Source: Planctomycetota bacterium
GTDB lineage: Bacteria; Planctomycetota; UBA1135; GCA-002686595
Assembly (NCBI GenBank): GCA_029250885.1
Contig: JAQXEK010000028.1
Span: forward strand, 1-42,936
Reading direction: 5' to 3'
Length of the DNA: 42,936 nucleotides
The notes beneath the pieces were generated by a model, which saw only the letters and a program-made list of their open reading frames with translations, ran no database searches and had not been told where the DNA came from. Positions 1-7,693 of the stretch are shown here, in pieces. The position numbers and the translations under genes were made by a program. The first letter of the stretch is position 1. Each line of letters begins with the position of its first letter.

Positions 1-120
1 ATTGTTGCGGACAAGGAAGACTTGCCCTGGAACTCCAAGATTGCGACGGACCTCAACTATCGTGCGTCAACGGTGACTCTGAACGAGTCCGGTGGCACTG
101 GTGTCTTGAACATCCTCTAG
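1..120 (+). CDS. C-terminal end of a HEAT-repeat-type protein (partial)
   Basis: The frame is open from the window edge and ends at TAG; 39 residues are visible. The end of this fragment aligns with the end of the next gene (430-2400). Both have Leu-Pro-Trp, then Asn-Tyr, then Thr residues, and close with GVLNIL here or GVLNFL there, directly before the stop. I therefore read it as the 3' end of a paralogous secreted HEAT-repeat protein lying in tandem. The HEAT repeats themselves are outside the window, so the family is inferred from the shared tail only. A pair of hairpins follows the stop. Confidence 0.7.
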   Translation: MVADKEDLPWNSKIATDLNYRASTVTLNESGGTGVLNIL

Positions 121-135
121 TCGCTGGATGATGAA

Positions 136-156
136 GTGCCCAGCTGAGCTGGGCAC
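136..156 (+). terminator. Hairpin after the partial gene, 10-bp stem
   Basis: An almost complete palindrome: GTGCCCAGCT, one spacer base, AGCTGGGCAC, beginning 15 bases after the stop at 120. No T-tract follows. Together with the larger hairpin at 160-197 it could end transcription of the upstream gene, but the missing U-tail makes this a structural call, not a proven terminator. Confidence 0.5.
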
Positions 157-159
157 GCT

Positions 160-197
160 AGCGGAGGCGCTTGGTCCCAGGACCAAGCGCCTCCGCT
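160..197 (+). terminator. Long perfect hairpin, 17-bp stem with 4-base loop
   Basis: AGCGGAGGCGCTTGGTC (160-176) is followed by CCAG and then its exact reverse complement (181-197). The stem is long and GC-rich, placed 40 bases after the stop at 120. No run of T follows on either strand, so it is not a textbook intrinsic terminator. A terminator, an mRNA 3'-end stabiliser or a protein-binding palindrome are all possible. Confidence 0.5.
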
Positions 198-429
198 GCG
201 TATCAGATCTTGCCCAGGGATCGGGACGCAATCTGCGGCCAAAAAAGGATATCTGCACATGCCTAGGCACAGCTCGAAGATGGGCTCTGAGGCCGCAGCA
301 CTGCGCCAGGGTATTTGGGCCACGCCCCATAAGTGGCGATTGTGGACGGTCGAGGAGTAGATTCTGTTACCTAGGCCGGCCATAAGTCCTAGGTTGTGGT
401 CACCATCTAGCCGCCGCCCTTAGGTCTAT

Positions 430-2400
430 ATGTCCAAACCCTCGCTACTTAGCCTCCAAACCTCACCGCTTCTTTGGGGCGTGATCATCCTGATCGTCTG
501 GGCAGGCAGTGCCTTTGGGCACGGGGCAACCTACCGAGTTCCCCCAGTGTTCGTCCCGAGCGGCTTAGCGGGACTGAGTGGACCCAAGACTCCCCTGTCC
601 CCCGACGCCCAGGCGAAGGCATCCGCGGCAACCACGCCAAGCTCCATTGGCGACATGTCCCATTGGACGTACTGGTGGTACTTTAACAAAGACGAGCTCT
701 TGCCCCTGCGCGAGCTTCTCCAGTTGTCCACGACAGCTTCGGGTGACGACAGTCAGCTCACAGTTCTGCCGAGACCTTCGGACTCCGCTCTCAAGGAGCT
801 GGTCTTTCCCGCACTCTTAAGTGTGATCGACGAAGACCGCACAGGGACAGCCGCGGCCACCAGCTTCATCGCTCTCGGCAGGATTGGAAGCCCCGAAGAG
901 GAGCTGATCTTAGCGGCGCTCAAAGCGGGCGTTGCGCATCGGGACCCGATGAGTCGCGAGTCGGCTTTGCTGTCCCTCGGCATCCAAGGTGACCTCGGTG
1001 CCATCGAGCTTCTGTTGGGCGCCTTGGAGAACAGCAAGCAGGTCCGCAAAGAAATCAACGGTAAGTTTAACGATCGCTCAAGAGCCTTTGCAGCCTATGG
1101 CTTGTCCCTAATTGCAAGCAGAGCTCCGAACGATGATGTGCGGCGGATGGTCCTCTTGTCGATGCTGCGCCACTTCGAAGATCCGAAGGAGCACCAAGAC
1201 GTTCGGGTCGCCCTCGCCATAGGGCTGGGCAAGATGTATCTCCCGTTCAAAGATGCAAGGCGGACCCTAAAAGTTCCCCAAGAGGGCGAAGACACCGCTT
1301 TCGGCGTCCGCTATCGCGACGACCTAATCGAGCGCATCTGGTCCTTGCTTGAGGATGAAGATGACCGCGTTGTGGCGGGGCATTTGCCCGTGACGCTTGC
1401 CTCATTGGCGGCTGACGCTCCTAGCCCTCTCGCTGCCTCGGTGGTAAATGGGCTGCTCGACAGCCTCGATGGAAAGGTCTATCGGCACGAGCTCGCAGGC
1501 ATTGCGATCGCGCTGGGTCGTATGGGCACCGCCTGGGGACGCCCTCAGGACAGTCTCGTTCGCGATCGGCTCTACGAAATAGCTCGGGAATGTAAGGATC
1601 ACCACGCACGGCATATGGCCTTGATGGCCTTGGCCGAGGTCTGTAACCGAGGTAGCGGCTCGCTCCCGCCCAAGTCCACCACAGATGCACTCGAAGCCTT
1701 CCTCCTAGAGCGCTACCTCAAGGGCCGCAAGTCGGACCGCCCATGGGTTGCCCTGGCCGCCGGGGCCCACGGTGCACGCATGCACGCCGCTGGACTGTCC
1801 GTCGGGGATGACCTAGCCATCGAGCTGCGTATCTCTTTAAACGAGAGCAATGGCGTAGACGAGCTCAGCACCGCCGCCTTGGCTTGTGGGCTCATGCGCG
1901 ATCCTAAATCTGGTGAGCTATTGGAGAAGGTGCTAGACCGCTCGGGCAACGCTTCCGTACGTGGTTTCACGAGTCTCAGCCTTGGCCTACTAGATCGACG
2001 TTCTGCGAAAGCGAAGATGGAGCTGCTTGTGGATCGATTTCGCTACCAGCCGGTGCCCCTAGAAAACGTCTCCTTGGGGCTTGGCTTGATAGATCGGCTT
2101 GCCACGACAACTCTGCTCCGGGACCGCCTCGCGACGGCGAACTCGAACGCTACGGTAAGCGCCCTCTCCAAGGCTCTCGGCCAGCTCGGAGATCCCGCGT
2201 CTTTGCCGACACTTTCGGCCATCGCACAAGACAAGGCTAGGGCTGCTACTGTAAGGAGTGCGGCGGCCGGTGCACTAGGCTTGATCGGCGAGCGCGGCAA
2301 CCTGCCTTGGCGTCACTTTTTGTCCAATGGAGTCAACTACAGCGCTCGGACAGAGACCATGTTTGACGCCGCCGGGAATGGCGTGTTGAACTTCCTCTAG
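430..2400 (+). CDS. Secreted HEAT-repeat protein, 656 aa
   Basis: The N-terminus (residues 1-30) has a hydrophobic core LLWGVIILIVWAGSAFG that looks like a signal peptide, with the mature end starting His-Gly. Around residue 75 is an aromatic-rich stretch (WTYWWYFNKDELLPL). Most of the rest is repeated pairs of Ala/Leu-rich helices with Gly-containing turns, as in HEAT/armadillo-like repeats (for example ALGRIG, SLGIQG, ALGQLG, ALGLIG). Such proteins act as scaffolds, and no catalytic motif is visible. I know this layout from large secreted HEAT families in planctomycetes. Start ATG at 430 is preceded by no clear ribosome binding site. The C-terminal tail matches the partial gene at 1-120. 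The stop faces the minus-strand gene ending at 2421, with 20 bases between them. Confidence 0.85.
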   Translation: MSKPSLLSLQTSPLLWGVIILIVWAGSAFGHGATYRVPPVFVPSGLAGLSGPKTPLSPDAQAKASAATTPSSIGDMSHWTYWWYFNKDELLPLRELLQLSTTASGDDSQLTVLPRPSDSALKELVFPALLSVIDEDRTGTAAATSFIALGRIGSPEEELILAALKAGVAHRDPMSRESALLSLGIQGDLGAIELLLGALENSKQVRKEINGKFNDRSRAFAAYGLSLIASRAPNDDVRRMVLLSMLRHFEDPKEHQDVRVALAIGLGKMYLPFKDARRTLKVPQEGEDTAFGVRYRDDLIERIWSLLEDEDDRVVAGHLPVTLASLAADAPSPLAASVVNGLLDSLDGKVYRHELAGIAIALGRMGTAWGRPQDSLVRDRLYEIARECKDHHARHMALMALAEVCNRGSGSLPPKSTTDALEAFLLERYLKGRKSDRPWVALAAGAHGARMHAAGLSVGDDLAIELRISLNESNGVDELSTAALACGLMRDPKSGELLEKVLDRSGNASVRGFTSLSLGLLDRRSAKAKMELLVDRFRYQPVPLENVSLGLGLIDRLATTTLLRDRLATANSNATVSALSKALGQLGDPASLPTLSAIAQDKARAATVRSAAAGALGLIGERGNLPWRHFLSNGVNYSARTETMFDAAGNGVLNFL

Positions 2401-2407
2401 TGGCCCC

Positions 2408-2437
2408 GACTCAGTGCGACTCAGTGCGACCTAGTGC
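2408..2437. repeat. Three tandem 10-bp units at the convergent gene ends
   Basis: GACTCAGTGC occurs at 2408-2417 and 2418-2427. A third copy with two substitutions, GACCTAGTGC, lies at 2428-2437. The array spans the gap after the plus-strand stop at 2400 and the last codons and stop of the minus-strand gene. It may simply be a slippage duplication that moved the stop codon. Confidence 0.7.
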
Positions 2438-3002
2438 GAGCCAGGTAGAGCCCAGCTAGGGCGGCTCCCAGCGCCGCGAGGCTCACGAGCTTGGACTTCC
2501 GGATGGCTTCCTCGATGGCGCGATCGCTGGCGATCAGGTCCTCGAAATGCTGTGCGGCCTTCGCGCTCTCGTCACGGTACCACGCGTGGTTCGCAAGGTT
2601 GTCCACCTCCATGGCGTCGACGCGGTCCCCAAGCAGCTGCTGGCAGAAGCTCGCCGACTCGCTATCTCGAACCCAGATGGCCGCCCGCACGGAGGTTAGA
2701 AGGAGCAGCTCGTCGCGGTCGCCTAAATGGATGGCCTCCATGGCCTTGAGAAGAGCCGCGCCGTAGCTCCTGGCGCTGTACAGAATCATGGCTTCGTGGT
2801 GGGCTCGGAACCCGGGGGGCTGAAGTTCAGAGGCAGCTCCCATGGCTGCGCCGAAGTCCCGGTCTCCTCGATAGCGCTGGATCACATCCAATACATGGGT
2901 TTGGTCTTGGGAACCGTAGGCCAAGGGGCCACCAAAGATTAGGGCAGCGGCGAGTCCCTGGGCGGCCCATGGCGCCCGCTTGGCAGCCTTGGTGAGGTTC
3001 AT
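2421..3002 (-). CDS. Small protein with signal peptide and C-terminal membrane segment, 193 aa
   Basis: Function not recognised. Residues 1-30 look like a signal peptide or membrane anchor (AAQGLAAALIFGGPLAYGS). The middle is alpha-helical with paired-helix character reminiscent of TPR repeats (FGAAMGAASEL, YGAALLKAMEAIHLGDRDEL, AAQHFEDLIASDR). Near the C-terminus is a hydrophobic segment (LVSLAALGAALAGLYLA) followed by a short basic tail. This suggests an envelope protein with a periplasmic helical domain. Its ATG overlaps the stop of the upstream gene (2999-4642) by four bases in an ATGA arrangement, so the two are probably translationally coupled. The last codons lie in the 10-bp tandem repeat. 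Confidence 0.75.
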   Translation of the reverse strand: MNLTKAAKRAPWAAQGLAAALIFGGPLAYGSQDQTHVLDVIQRYRGDRDFGAAMGAASELQPPGFRAHHEAMILYSARSYGAALLKAMEAIHLGDRDELLLLTSVRAAIWVRDSESASFCQQLLGDRVDAMEVDNLANHAWYRDESAKAAQHFEDLIASDRAIEEAIRKSKLVSLAALGAALAGLYLARTRSH

Positions 3003-4642
3003 GTCCCTGACCGGCTAAGGCCGCCCATGAGGCCGCTGCGGGCCGTCTGGAGGGAGCGCTGCTGCAGACGCTCCACCGGGGCCAGGTCGTCCGTCAAGAC
3101 AACGCCCGTCGGTTGGGACGGCTCGACCCAAGACCACTGGCCTTGTACTTCGCGGCCATGCAGGAGGGCCCCCACCGAGGCCGGCCACTCCGGGCGCAGC
3201 CAGTTGGGTTGCCTAGGGTCTGGCAGCGCTGCTTCGCTCCGGGCAAACACCGTGCAATTGCGCGCACCGGGCACACGCAAGATCAGGGCCGGGCTATCGA
3301 AGGCGGCGCTTAGGGTGCTGGCGATCGAAGCCACCATGGGGTCCTGTACCGAGAAGCCACTAACATTGACTTGGCACCAGCCGCCGGACACAAGCAGGTC
3401 TCGAATCTCGCGGAAGAACTCGATCGTGGCAAGGTGTGGAGGGATCTCAACCTGGTTGGCGTAGGCGTCTACAAGTACTTGGTCGAGGCTGCCGTGGCCT
3501 GGGACGAGACCAAGGGCGGCGCGCCCGTCGAGGCCCGCGATGAGGTTCGTTCTTTCGTCGCCTCTGAGGTCACACCAGGCCTCGGCGAGCTCTACGACAT
3601 CGGGGTCCAGCTCAATGCCCGTGTATCGCAGCTCGAGTCCCGGAGGCAGGGTGCCCTCGAGGACGCGTTTTGCAGTTCCGGCCCCCATACCGACGGTCAG
3701 GCAATTCCATTGCCCCTGCTTACCCTGCCACCAAGCAGGCAGCACGATGTCGTTGTAGTAGTAGGGGCCGGGCAAGAGCCCGACCTCGGGTTGCCAGACA
3801 GACTGGAAGGAGTCCGTGCCCTCGTTGACCAAGAGGGATCGCCAATAAGGTTCACTGCGGCGGTCTTCCACCACGCGGGTAAACTGGTAAGGGGACTCGC
3901 GCTGCTCCAGTAGGACCACGCCCTCGGGCAGGGCCGGTAGGGATCGTTCGGTGAGTAGGGCTCCAAGTCCGGCGGCTAGGCAGACAGCAAGTAGGGCTTG
4001 GGCACTGGTCGGGATTCGACCTAGACTCGAGCTGCCAAGTCGTACCAGCAGCGCGGCAATGACCAGGGCGCCAGCCGCTAGGAACAGCGTAGCGCGCAGA
4101 CCCAAGACAGGGATCGCGTAGTGCGAGGTCGCAAACACGCCAACCAAGCTTCCCAGGGTAGAGGCAAAGAGCATACGCCCACCAGCATCCCCTGCGCCAA
4201 GTTCACCATTGCGGCTGACGAGCTCGACAACCAAGGGCCCGACCCCGCCCAGGATAATCGCGGCGGGGAGAAAGAGGCAGGCACTCGCCGCCAAGCTACC
4301 CCATCGGAAGACCTCGGCAGCAGAGTCTAGGCGCAAATCGCTAGGCAAGAACTGGTTGGCCACAGGTCCAGCCAAGAACGGAAGCCACGCGGTAAACATC
4401 GCGCCAAGGCCCAGGATCATCAGCAGGCCCACCTGGGGGCGGTCCCCCCTGGAGATGCGGGCACCGATCAGGTAGCCGATCGAGAGCCCCAGCAGGACCA
4501 CGCCGATCACGTTGCTCCATACAGCTTGGCTCGTGCCAAACCAAGGCGCCAGGAGCCTGACCGCCGAGAGCTCCATAGACATGACCGCACCACCGGAGAG
4601 GGCCGATGCGGTCAGGAGCAGACGAGTAGAGCCGCGAGCCAT
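2999..4642 (-). CDS. Membrane-anchored spermidine-synthase-like protein, 547 aa
   Basis: Residues 1 to about 215 form a hydrophobic region with several membrane segments. It begins with a motif typical of membrane-fused spermidine synthases (SMELSAVRLLAPWFGTS, then VWSNVIGVVLLGLSIGY). The C-terminal half is a Rossmann-like methyltransferase/aminopropyltransferase fold: VGMGAGTAKRVL near residue 320, an acidic strand end IELDPDVVELA, DGRAAL, and LDQVLVDAYANQ near 387 followed by the P-HL-T-EFF pattern of the family. The usual glycine/aspartate loop (GGGDG) is replaced by GMGAG, so aminopropyl transfer is uncertain. The substrate is unknown. It starts 5 bases after the hydrolase-like gene upstream and overlaps the next gene by four bases, so it sits in the purM-containing operon. 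Confidence 0.8.
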   Translation of the reverse strand: MARGSTRLLLTASALSGGAVMSMELSAVRLLAPWFGTSQAVWSNVIGVVLLGLSIGYLIGARISRGDRPQVGLLMILGLGAMFTAWLPFLAGPVANQFLPSDLRLDSAAEVFRWGSLAASACLFLPAAIILGGVGPLVVELVSRNGELGAGDAGGRMLFASTLGSLVGVFATSHYAIPVLGLRATLFLAAGALVIAALLVRLGSSSLGRIPTSAQALLAVCLAAGLGALLTERSLPALPEGVVLLEQRESPYQFTRVVEDRRSEPYWRSLLVNEGTDSFQSVWQPEVGLLPGPYYYNDIVLPAWWQGKQGQWNCLTVGMGAGTAKRVLEGTLPPGLELRYTGIELDPDVVELAEAWCDLRGDERTNLIAGLDGRAALGLVPGHGSLDQVLVDAYANQVEIPPHLATIEFFREIRDLLVSGGWCQVNVSGFSVQDPMVASIASTLSAAFDSPALILRVPGARNCTVFARSEAALPDPRQPNWLRPEWPASVGALLHGREVQGQWSWVEPSQPTGVVLTDDLAPVERLQQRSLQTARSGLMGGLSRSGT

Positions 4643-4647
4643 GGGCC

Positions 4648-5913
4648 CTACTTGTCTTCGAGCTCGGGAATGTCGTAGACCTGGAAGGCGGTGTACACGC
4701 GCCCCGCGTCATTGGAGTTGTAAAATTGGGTCAGGGCAGTCGCGAGACTGCGGCTGAACTTCTCCTTTTGCTCCACTCCGTTGCAGATCACCTTGACCTC
4801 CCGGTCGAGGTCCACCAAGGCGTCGTTGAAGTACAGGGTGACCTCGCTGACATTGCTTGCAGTGATGGCAATGGCATTGGTCTCGCGGTTGATCTCAGCG
4901 CTGATAGCGGGCTCCTCTTCAGGGTCAAAGCCGGCGGCGGACAGCCAGTAAGCGCGGGCAGCCATCGGAGACTTCAGCTCGAAGTCGATCTTGCTAGGGT
5001 TGGCAATCCGCGGGTGAGCCTCAATCCAAGTCCAGATTGCCTTGAGATCGCCGGCTGGCTCCACGGTGACGGTCTCATAGCCAAGGTCCTTGGCCTTGTC
5101 CTGGAAGTCCGTGACGTTCCCACCGCCACCTGCGAAGTAGCAGTGCACGTTGCCAAAGTTCTTCGGCCCCGTTCCACTCAGGTCACCACTTCGGCCGATC
5201 AAGCCAGCAAAGGTGTAGGGGAAGATCGACGCCACGTACGCTGCAGCTTCGACGCCATCTCCACGTCCAGAGATGTAGATGCGGTTCGGATCTATCGCGT
5301 ACTCCTTAAGAATGTTTCCCAGGCTAAACATGATCACCTCAAGGCCGCCCATCGGGTCCCGACTGGACTTGGCCCAAAGGTCAACATTACGGGGCATCTT
5401 TAGGGCCGCGATGACGGCGCCGTCACGAACGTCCCCTAACATCCAGTTCTCGTTGAGGTGATCCGAGAGGTCTTTGCCCTCCTCGGGAATCGTGATGATC
5501 AATGGGACCGAGCCCTTGGACGCCTTGTACTTCTTAGGAGCGTGTAGGGAGAAGTCCATCTTGCCGAGAGGGGTGTCTACGGAGAAGTCCGTGATTTTGC
5601 CCACTGCAGCTCGACTCGGGACCGACGCAGCCTTCATAAAAGCAGCCGTCATGTCCTCCGTGAGGGAGAGCACGTCGACGTCCTTCTTGGCCTTCTTCGA
5701 GAGCTTCGCGGAGAACTTGTCGAGCACATCGCGGACCTCGTTGCGAGCTTCCGTGATGCCCTTCTTTTCCTTGATGGCATCGTAGTACTCCACTAGGCTG
5801 TCGCCGATCTTCTCGTGGTCCTTCTCTTTGAGGACAAGCTCAAAAGGAAGGATTGCCGCCGTAAGGCTAAGTCCAAGGGCGAGTGCGATACCAAATCGTA
5901 AGGGTCGTTTCAT
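4648..5913 (-). CDS. Secreted alpha/beta-hydrolase-like protein lacking the nucleophile, 421 aa
   Basis: Residues 1-22 look like a signal peptide (basic start, then IALALGLSLTAAI). A charged helical region follows (30-90), then a fold resembling esterases of the polyhydroxybutyrate-depolymerase/feruloyl-esterase type: SVPLIITIPEEG, then DPNRIYISGRGDGVEAAAY near 208-226, then FAGLIGRSGD. The nucleophile elbow is normally G-x-S-x-G. Here it reads G-R-G-D-G (216-220), so the serine position is glycine. It may be a binding protein derived from an esterase rather than an enzyme. It starts 3 bases after the TPR-like gene stop and lies 5 bases before the aminopropyltransferase-like gene, so it is co-transcribed with both. 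Confidence 0.75.
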   Translation of the reverse strand: MKRPLRFGIALALGLSLTAAILPFELVLKEKDHEKIGDSLVEYYDAIKEKKGITEARNEVRDVLDKFSAKLSKKAKKDVDVLSLTEDMTAAFMKAASVPSRAAVGKITDFSVDTPLGKMDFSLHAPKKYKASKGSVPLIITIPEEGKDLSDHLNENWMLGDVRDGAVIAALKMPRNVDLWAKSSRDPMGGLEVIMFSLGNILKEYAIDPNRIYISGRGDGVEAAAYVASIFPYTFAGLIGRSGDLSGTGPKNFGNVHCYFAGGGGNVTDFQDKAKDLGYETVTVEPAGDLKAIWTWIEAHPRIANPSKIDFELKSPMAARAYWLSAAGFDPEEEPAISAEINRETNAIAITASNVSEVTLYFNDALVDLDREVKVICNGVEQKEKFSRSLATALTQFYNSNDAGRVYTAFQVYDIPELEDK

Positions 5914-5916
5914 TTT

Positions 5917-6552
5917 CTAGTTCGGTTGCTTTTCTCCAGTCAAGACCGGGGGGGTCCCAAGGAGAGAGAGTCCCCAGCCGCGGAGGGCCCAGGGGTGTTC
6001 AGAGTTACCAGCCAGGGCGGCGCGGAAGCCAGCTCTAGCCGATTGAATGTGGTTATGGGCTAAGTCCTCGCGGGCCAGGATGGCGGAGGCATCCGCAGAG
6101 CCCAGGCAGAGCGCTCGACCTAGGTACTCCCGGGCGAGCTGGTGCTCGCCAGCGCCTAGGGCGAAGATACCCCGTTGGCTCCAGGTGCCCGCAGGGTCGG
6201 CTAGGGAGTGCCCATTGAGTAGAGCTCCCATCACGTCATCGGTTGCTCGCCAGTCGCCAAGTCGCTGTAGGGTGATCGCTAGGTTGATCCCGCTCCATTC
6301 GGCGGGAGCAAGTTCAAAGAGCGGGCGCTGGAGCTGAAGCGCGAGGTCCAGCTCTAGCCCTTCGGCCGCACGCTTGCCCGCTTCCCACGCAAGCTTGAGC
6401 TGGTCCTGATCCAAGGAGTCGGGCCCCAAGGCGAGCAGTGCAGCAATGGCCTGTCCCCGGGCGGTTCCCGGGTCCATGGTATGCACCTCTTCCCAGCCGT
6501 CGCTCGAAGCGAAGGCAAGGAAGAAGGTGAGGCTGGTGCTAGGGATGATCAT
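5917..6552 (-). CDS. TPR-like helical repeat protein, 211 aa
   Basis: No catalytic motif. From about residue 30 the sequence is Ala/Leu/Gly-rich helical pairs consistent with tetratricopeptide-like repeats (WSGINLAITLQRLGDW, AREYLGRALCLGSADA, ARAGFRAALAGNSEHPWAL). The first 17 residues are hydrophobic and may be a weak signal peptide. An alternative start is Met26 (MDPGTARGQ), which would make it cytoplasmic. It lies 17 bases after purM and 3 bases before the hydrolase-like gene. Such proteins usually mediate protein contacts; the partner is unknown. Confidence 0.7.
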   Translation of the reverse strand: MIIPSTSLTFFLAFASSDGWEEVHTMDPGTARGQAIAALLALGPDSLDQDQLKLAWEAGKRAAEGLELDLALQLQRPLFELAPAEWSGINLAITLQRLGDWRATDDVMGALLNGHSLADPAGTWSQRGIFALGAGEHQLAREYLGRALCLGSADASAILAREDLAHNHIQSARAGFRAALAGNSEHPWALRGWGLSLLGTPPVLTGEKQPN

Positions 6553-6569
6553 GCAGGTTGGAAATCGGA

Positions 6570-7607
6570 CTAGTCTTGGAAGAGCACCTTGCCGTCACCC
6601 GCAATGAGGTGGCCAATGTGCCAGGGCTCTTCACCCGCTTTGCGAAGCAGCTCCATGGCGCGTGCCTCTTGGTTTGCATCTACCGCAAGAACTAAGCCGA
6701 CACCCATGTTGAAAGCTTCGTAGGATTCCTCGCGCTCGATGTTTCCACCTTCGACCAGCAGCTGAAAGAGCCCAGGGGTCTTCCACGACGTGCGGTCGAT
6801 GACGGCGTTGGTGTCCGTCAACATGCGGTTCACGTTACCGGGGAGTCCGCCACCGGTGATATGGGCCATACCGGCCACTAGGCCCTCTTCCAGCAGGGGC
6901 ATAGTGCACTCAAGGTAACTCTTGTGGGGCGCAAGTAGCGCTTCGCCGAGGGTGGCACCGCCAAGCAGTTCCGGCTTATCGTCCAAATCCAAGTTCAGAC
7001 GATCAAAGACCACGGCACGGGCAAGGGAGTAGCCATTTGTGTGTAGGCCGAGGGAGGGCAGGCCAATCAGGGCCTGGCCAGCCTTGATCTTGGAGCCGTC
7101 CAGGAGACGGGGGCGCTCCACCGCGCCCACGATAAAGCCAACTAGGTCAAAGTCGCCGTCGCCATAGAGGCCTGGCATCTCGGCCGTCTCGCCGCCGAGC
7201 AGCGCGAGCCCGTTGTCGCGGCAAGCCTCTGCGCATCCGCGAATGACATCGGAGACCACGGTCGGATCGAGCTTACCCGTGCCGACATAGTCCATGAAGA
7301 ACAAGGGGCGAGCTCCCTGGACAAGGATGTCGTTGATGCAGTGCTGCACGAGGTCCCGCCCCACCGTGTCGTGGATGCCCGCGCGCTTGGCCACTTCGAG
7401 TTTGGTCCCGACCCCGTCGGCACTAGAGACCAGAATCGAACCCTCGCCGAAGCCCATCTTGGCCACGTCGAAGAGGCCGCCAAAAGCGCCGACATCACCG
7501 AGGACTCCCGGTGTGAAGGAGGCACGGATAGCGGATTTAGAGCGCTCTAGGGCTTCGTCCTGTGCGGCGATGTTGACGCCTGCGTCCTTGTAGCTGAGGG
7601 ATTTCAA
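6570..7607 (-). CDS. purM: Phosphoribosylformylglycinamidine cyclo-ligase
   Basis: Closes the imidazole ring of aminoimidazole ribotide from FGAM with ATP in de novo purine synthesis. The 345 residues match the normal family length. Recognisable parts are the N-terminal SYKDAGVNI, the glycine/aspartate segment SSADGVGTKLEVA, HCINDILVQGARPLFFMDY, LLGGETAEMPGLY, and GLHTNGYSLAR. The start is TTG at 7605-7607. An in-frame TAA lies three codons upstream, and no ATG gives the conserved N-terminus, so TTG is the only reasonable start. purC and purE lie at the far right of the window, separated from it. The upstream neighbour is a NUDIX gene (86-base gap), and a TPR-like gene follows. Confidence 0.95.
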   Translation of the reverse strand: MKSLSYKDAGVNIAAQDEALERSKSAIRASFTPGVLGDVGAFGGLFDVAKMGFGEGSILVSSADGVGTKLEVAKRAGIHDTVGRDLVQHCINDILVQGARPLFFMDYVGTGKLDPTVVSDVIRGCAEACRDNGLALLGGETAEMPGLYGDGDFDLVGFIVGAVERPRLLDGSKIKAGQALIGLPSLGLHTNGYSLARAVVFDRLNLDLDDKPELLGGATLGEALLAPHKSYLECTMPLLEEGLVAGMAHITGGGLPGNVNRMLTDTNAVIDRTSWKTPGLFQLLVEGGNIEREESYEAFNMGVGLVLAVDANQEARAMELLRKAGEEPWHIGHLIAGDGKVLFQD

Positions 7608-7693
7608 GGGAGCTTAGTGTGCGCTGTGGGCGCAGGTAGATTGTTGGGGGTTGGGAGGGGGAGAGGAAGACCCTTAGGATAGCCCTTGGAGGC

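Larger units (their letters stand above)
121..429. other. Intergenic region of 309 bases between two HEAT-repeat genes
   Basis: No convincing coding frame. It holds the two hairpins at 136-156 and 160-197 and, further on, an 8-bp inverted repeat (233-240 with 291-298) enclosing about 50 bases that include a short A-tract. I could not find a convincing -35/-10 pair or a Shine-Dalgarno sequence for the gene starting at 430. It presumably holds the promoter of that gene. Confidence 0.6.

Noticed and set aside
415..432. A 15-base match (CGCCCTTAGGTCTAT) just before both the 430-2400 gene and the dacB start near 35295
   Set aside because: In a 43-kb window one such 15-base match is expected by chance, and near dacB it is explained by the end of the M28 coding sequence.
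4726..5403. Plus-strand open frame of 225 codons
   Set aside because: Antisense to the hydrolase-like gene, whose signal peptide, fold motifs and operon spacing are convincing. The plus-strand product has none.
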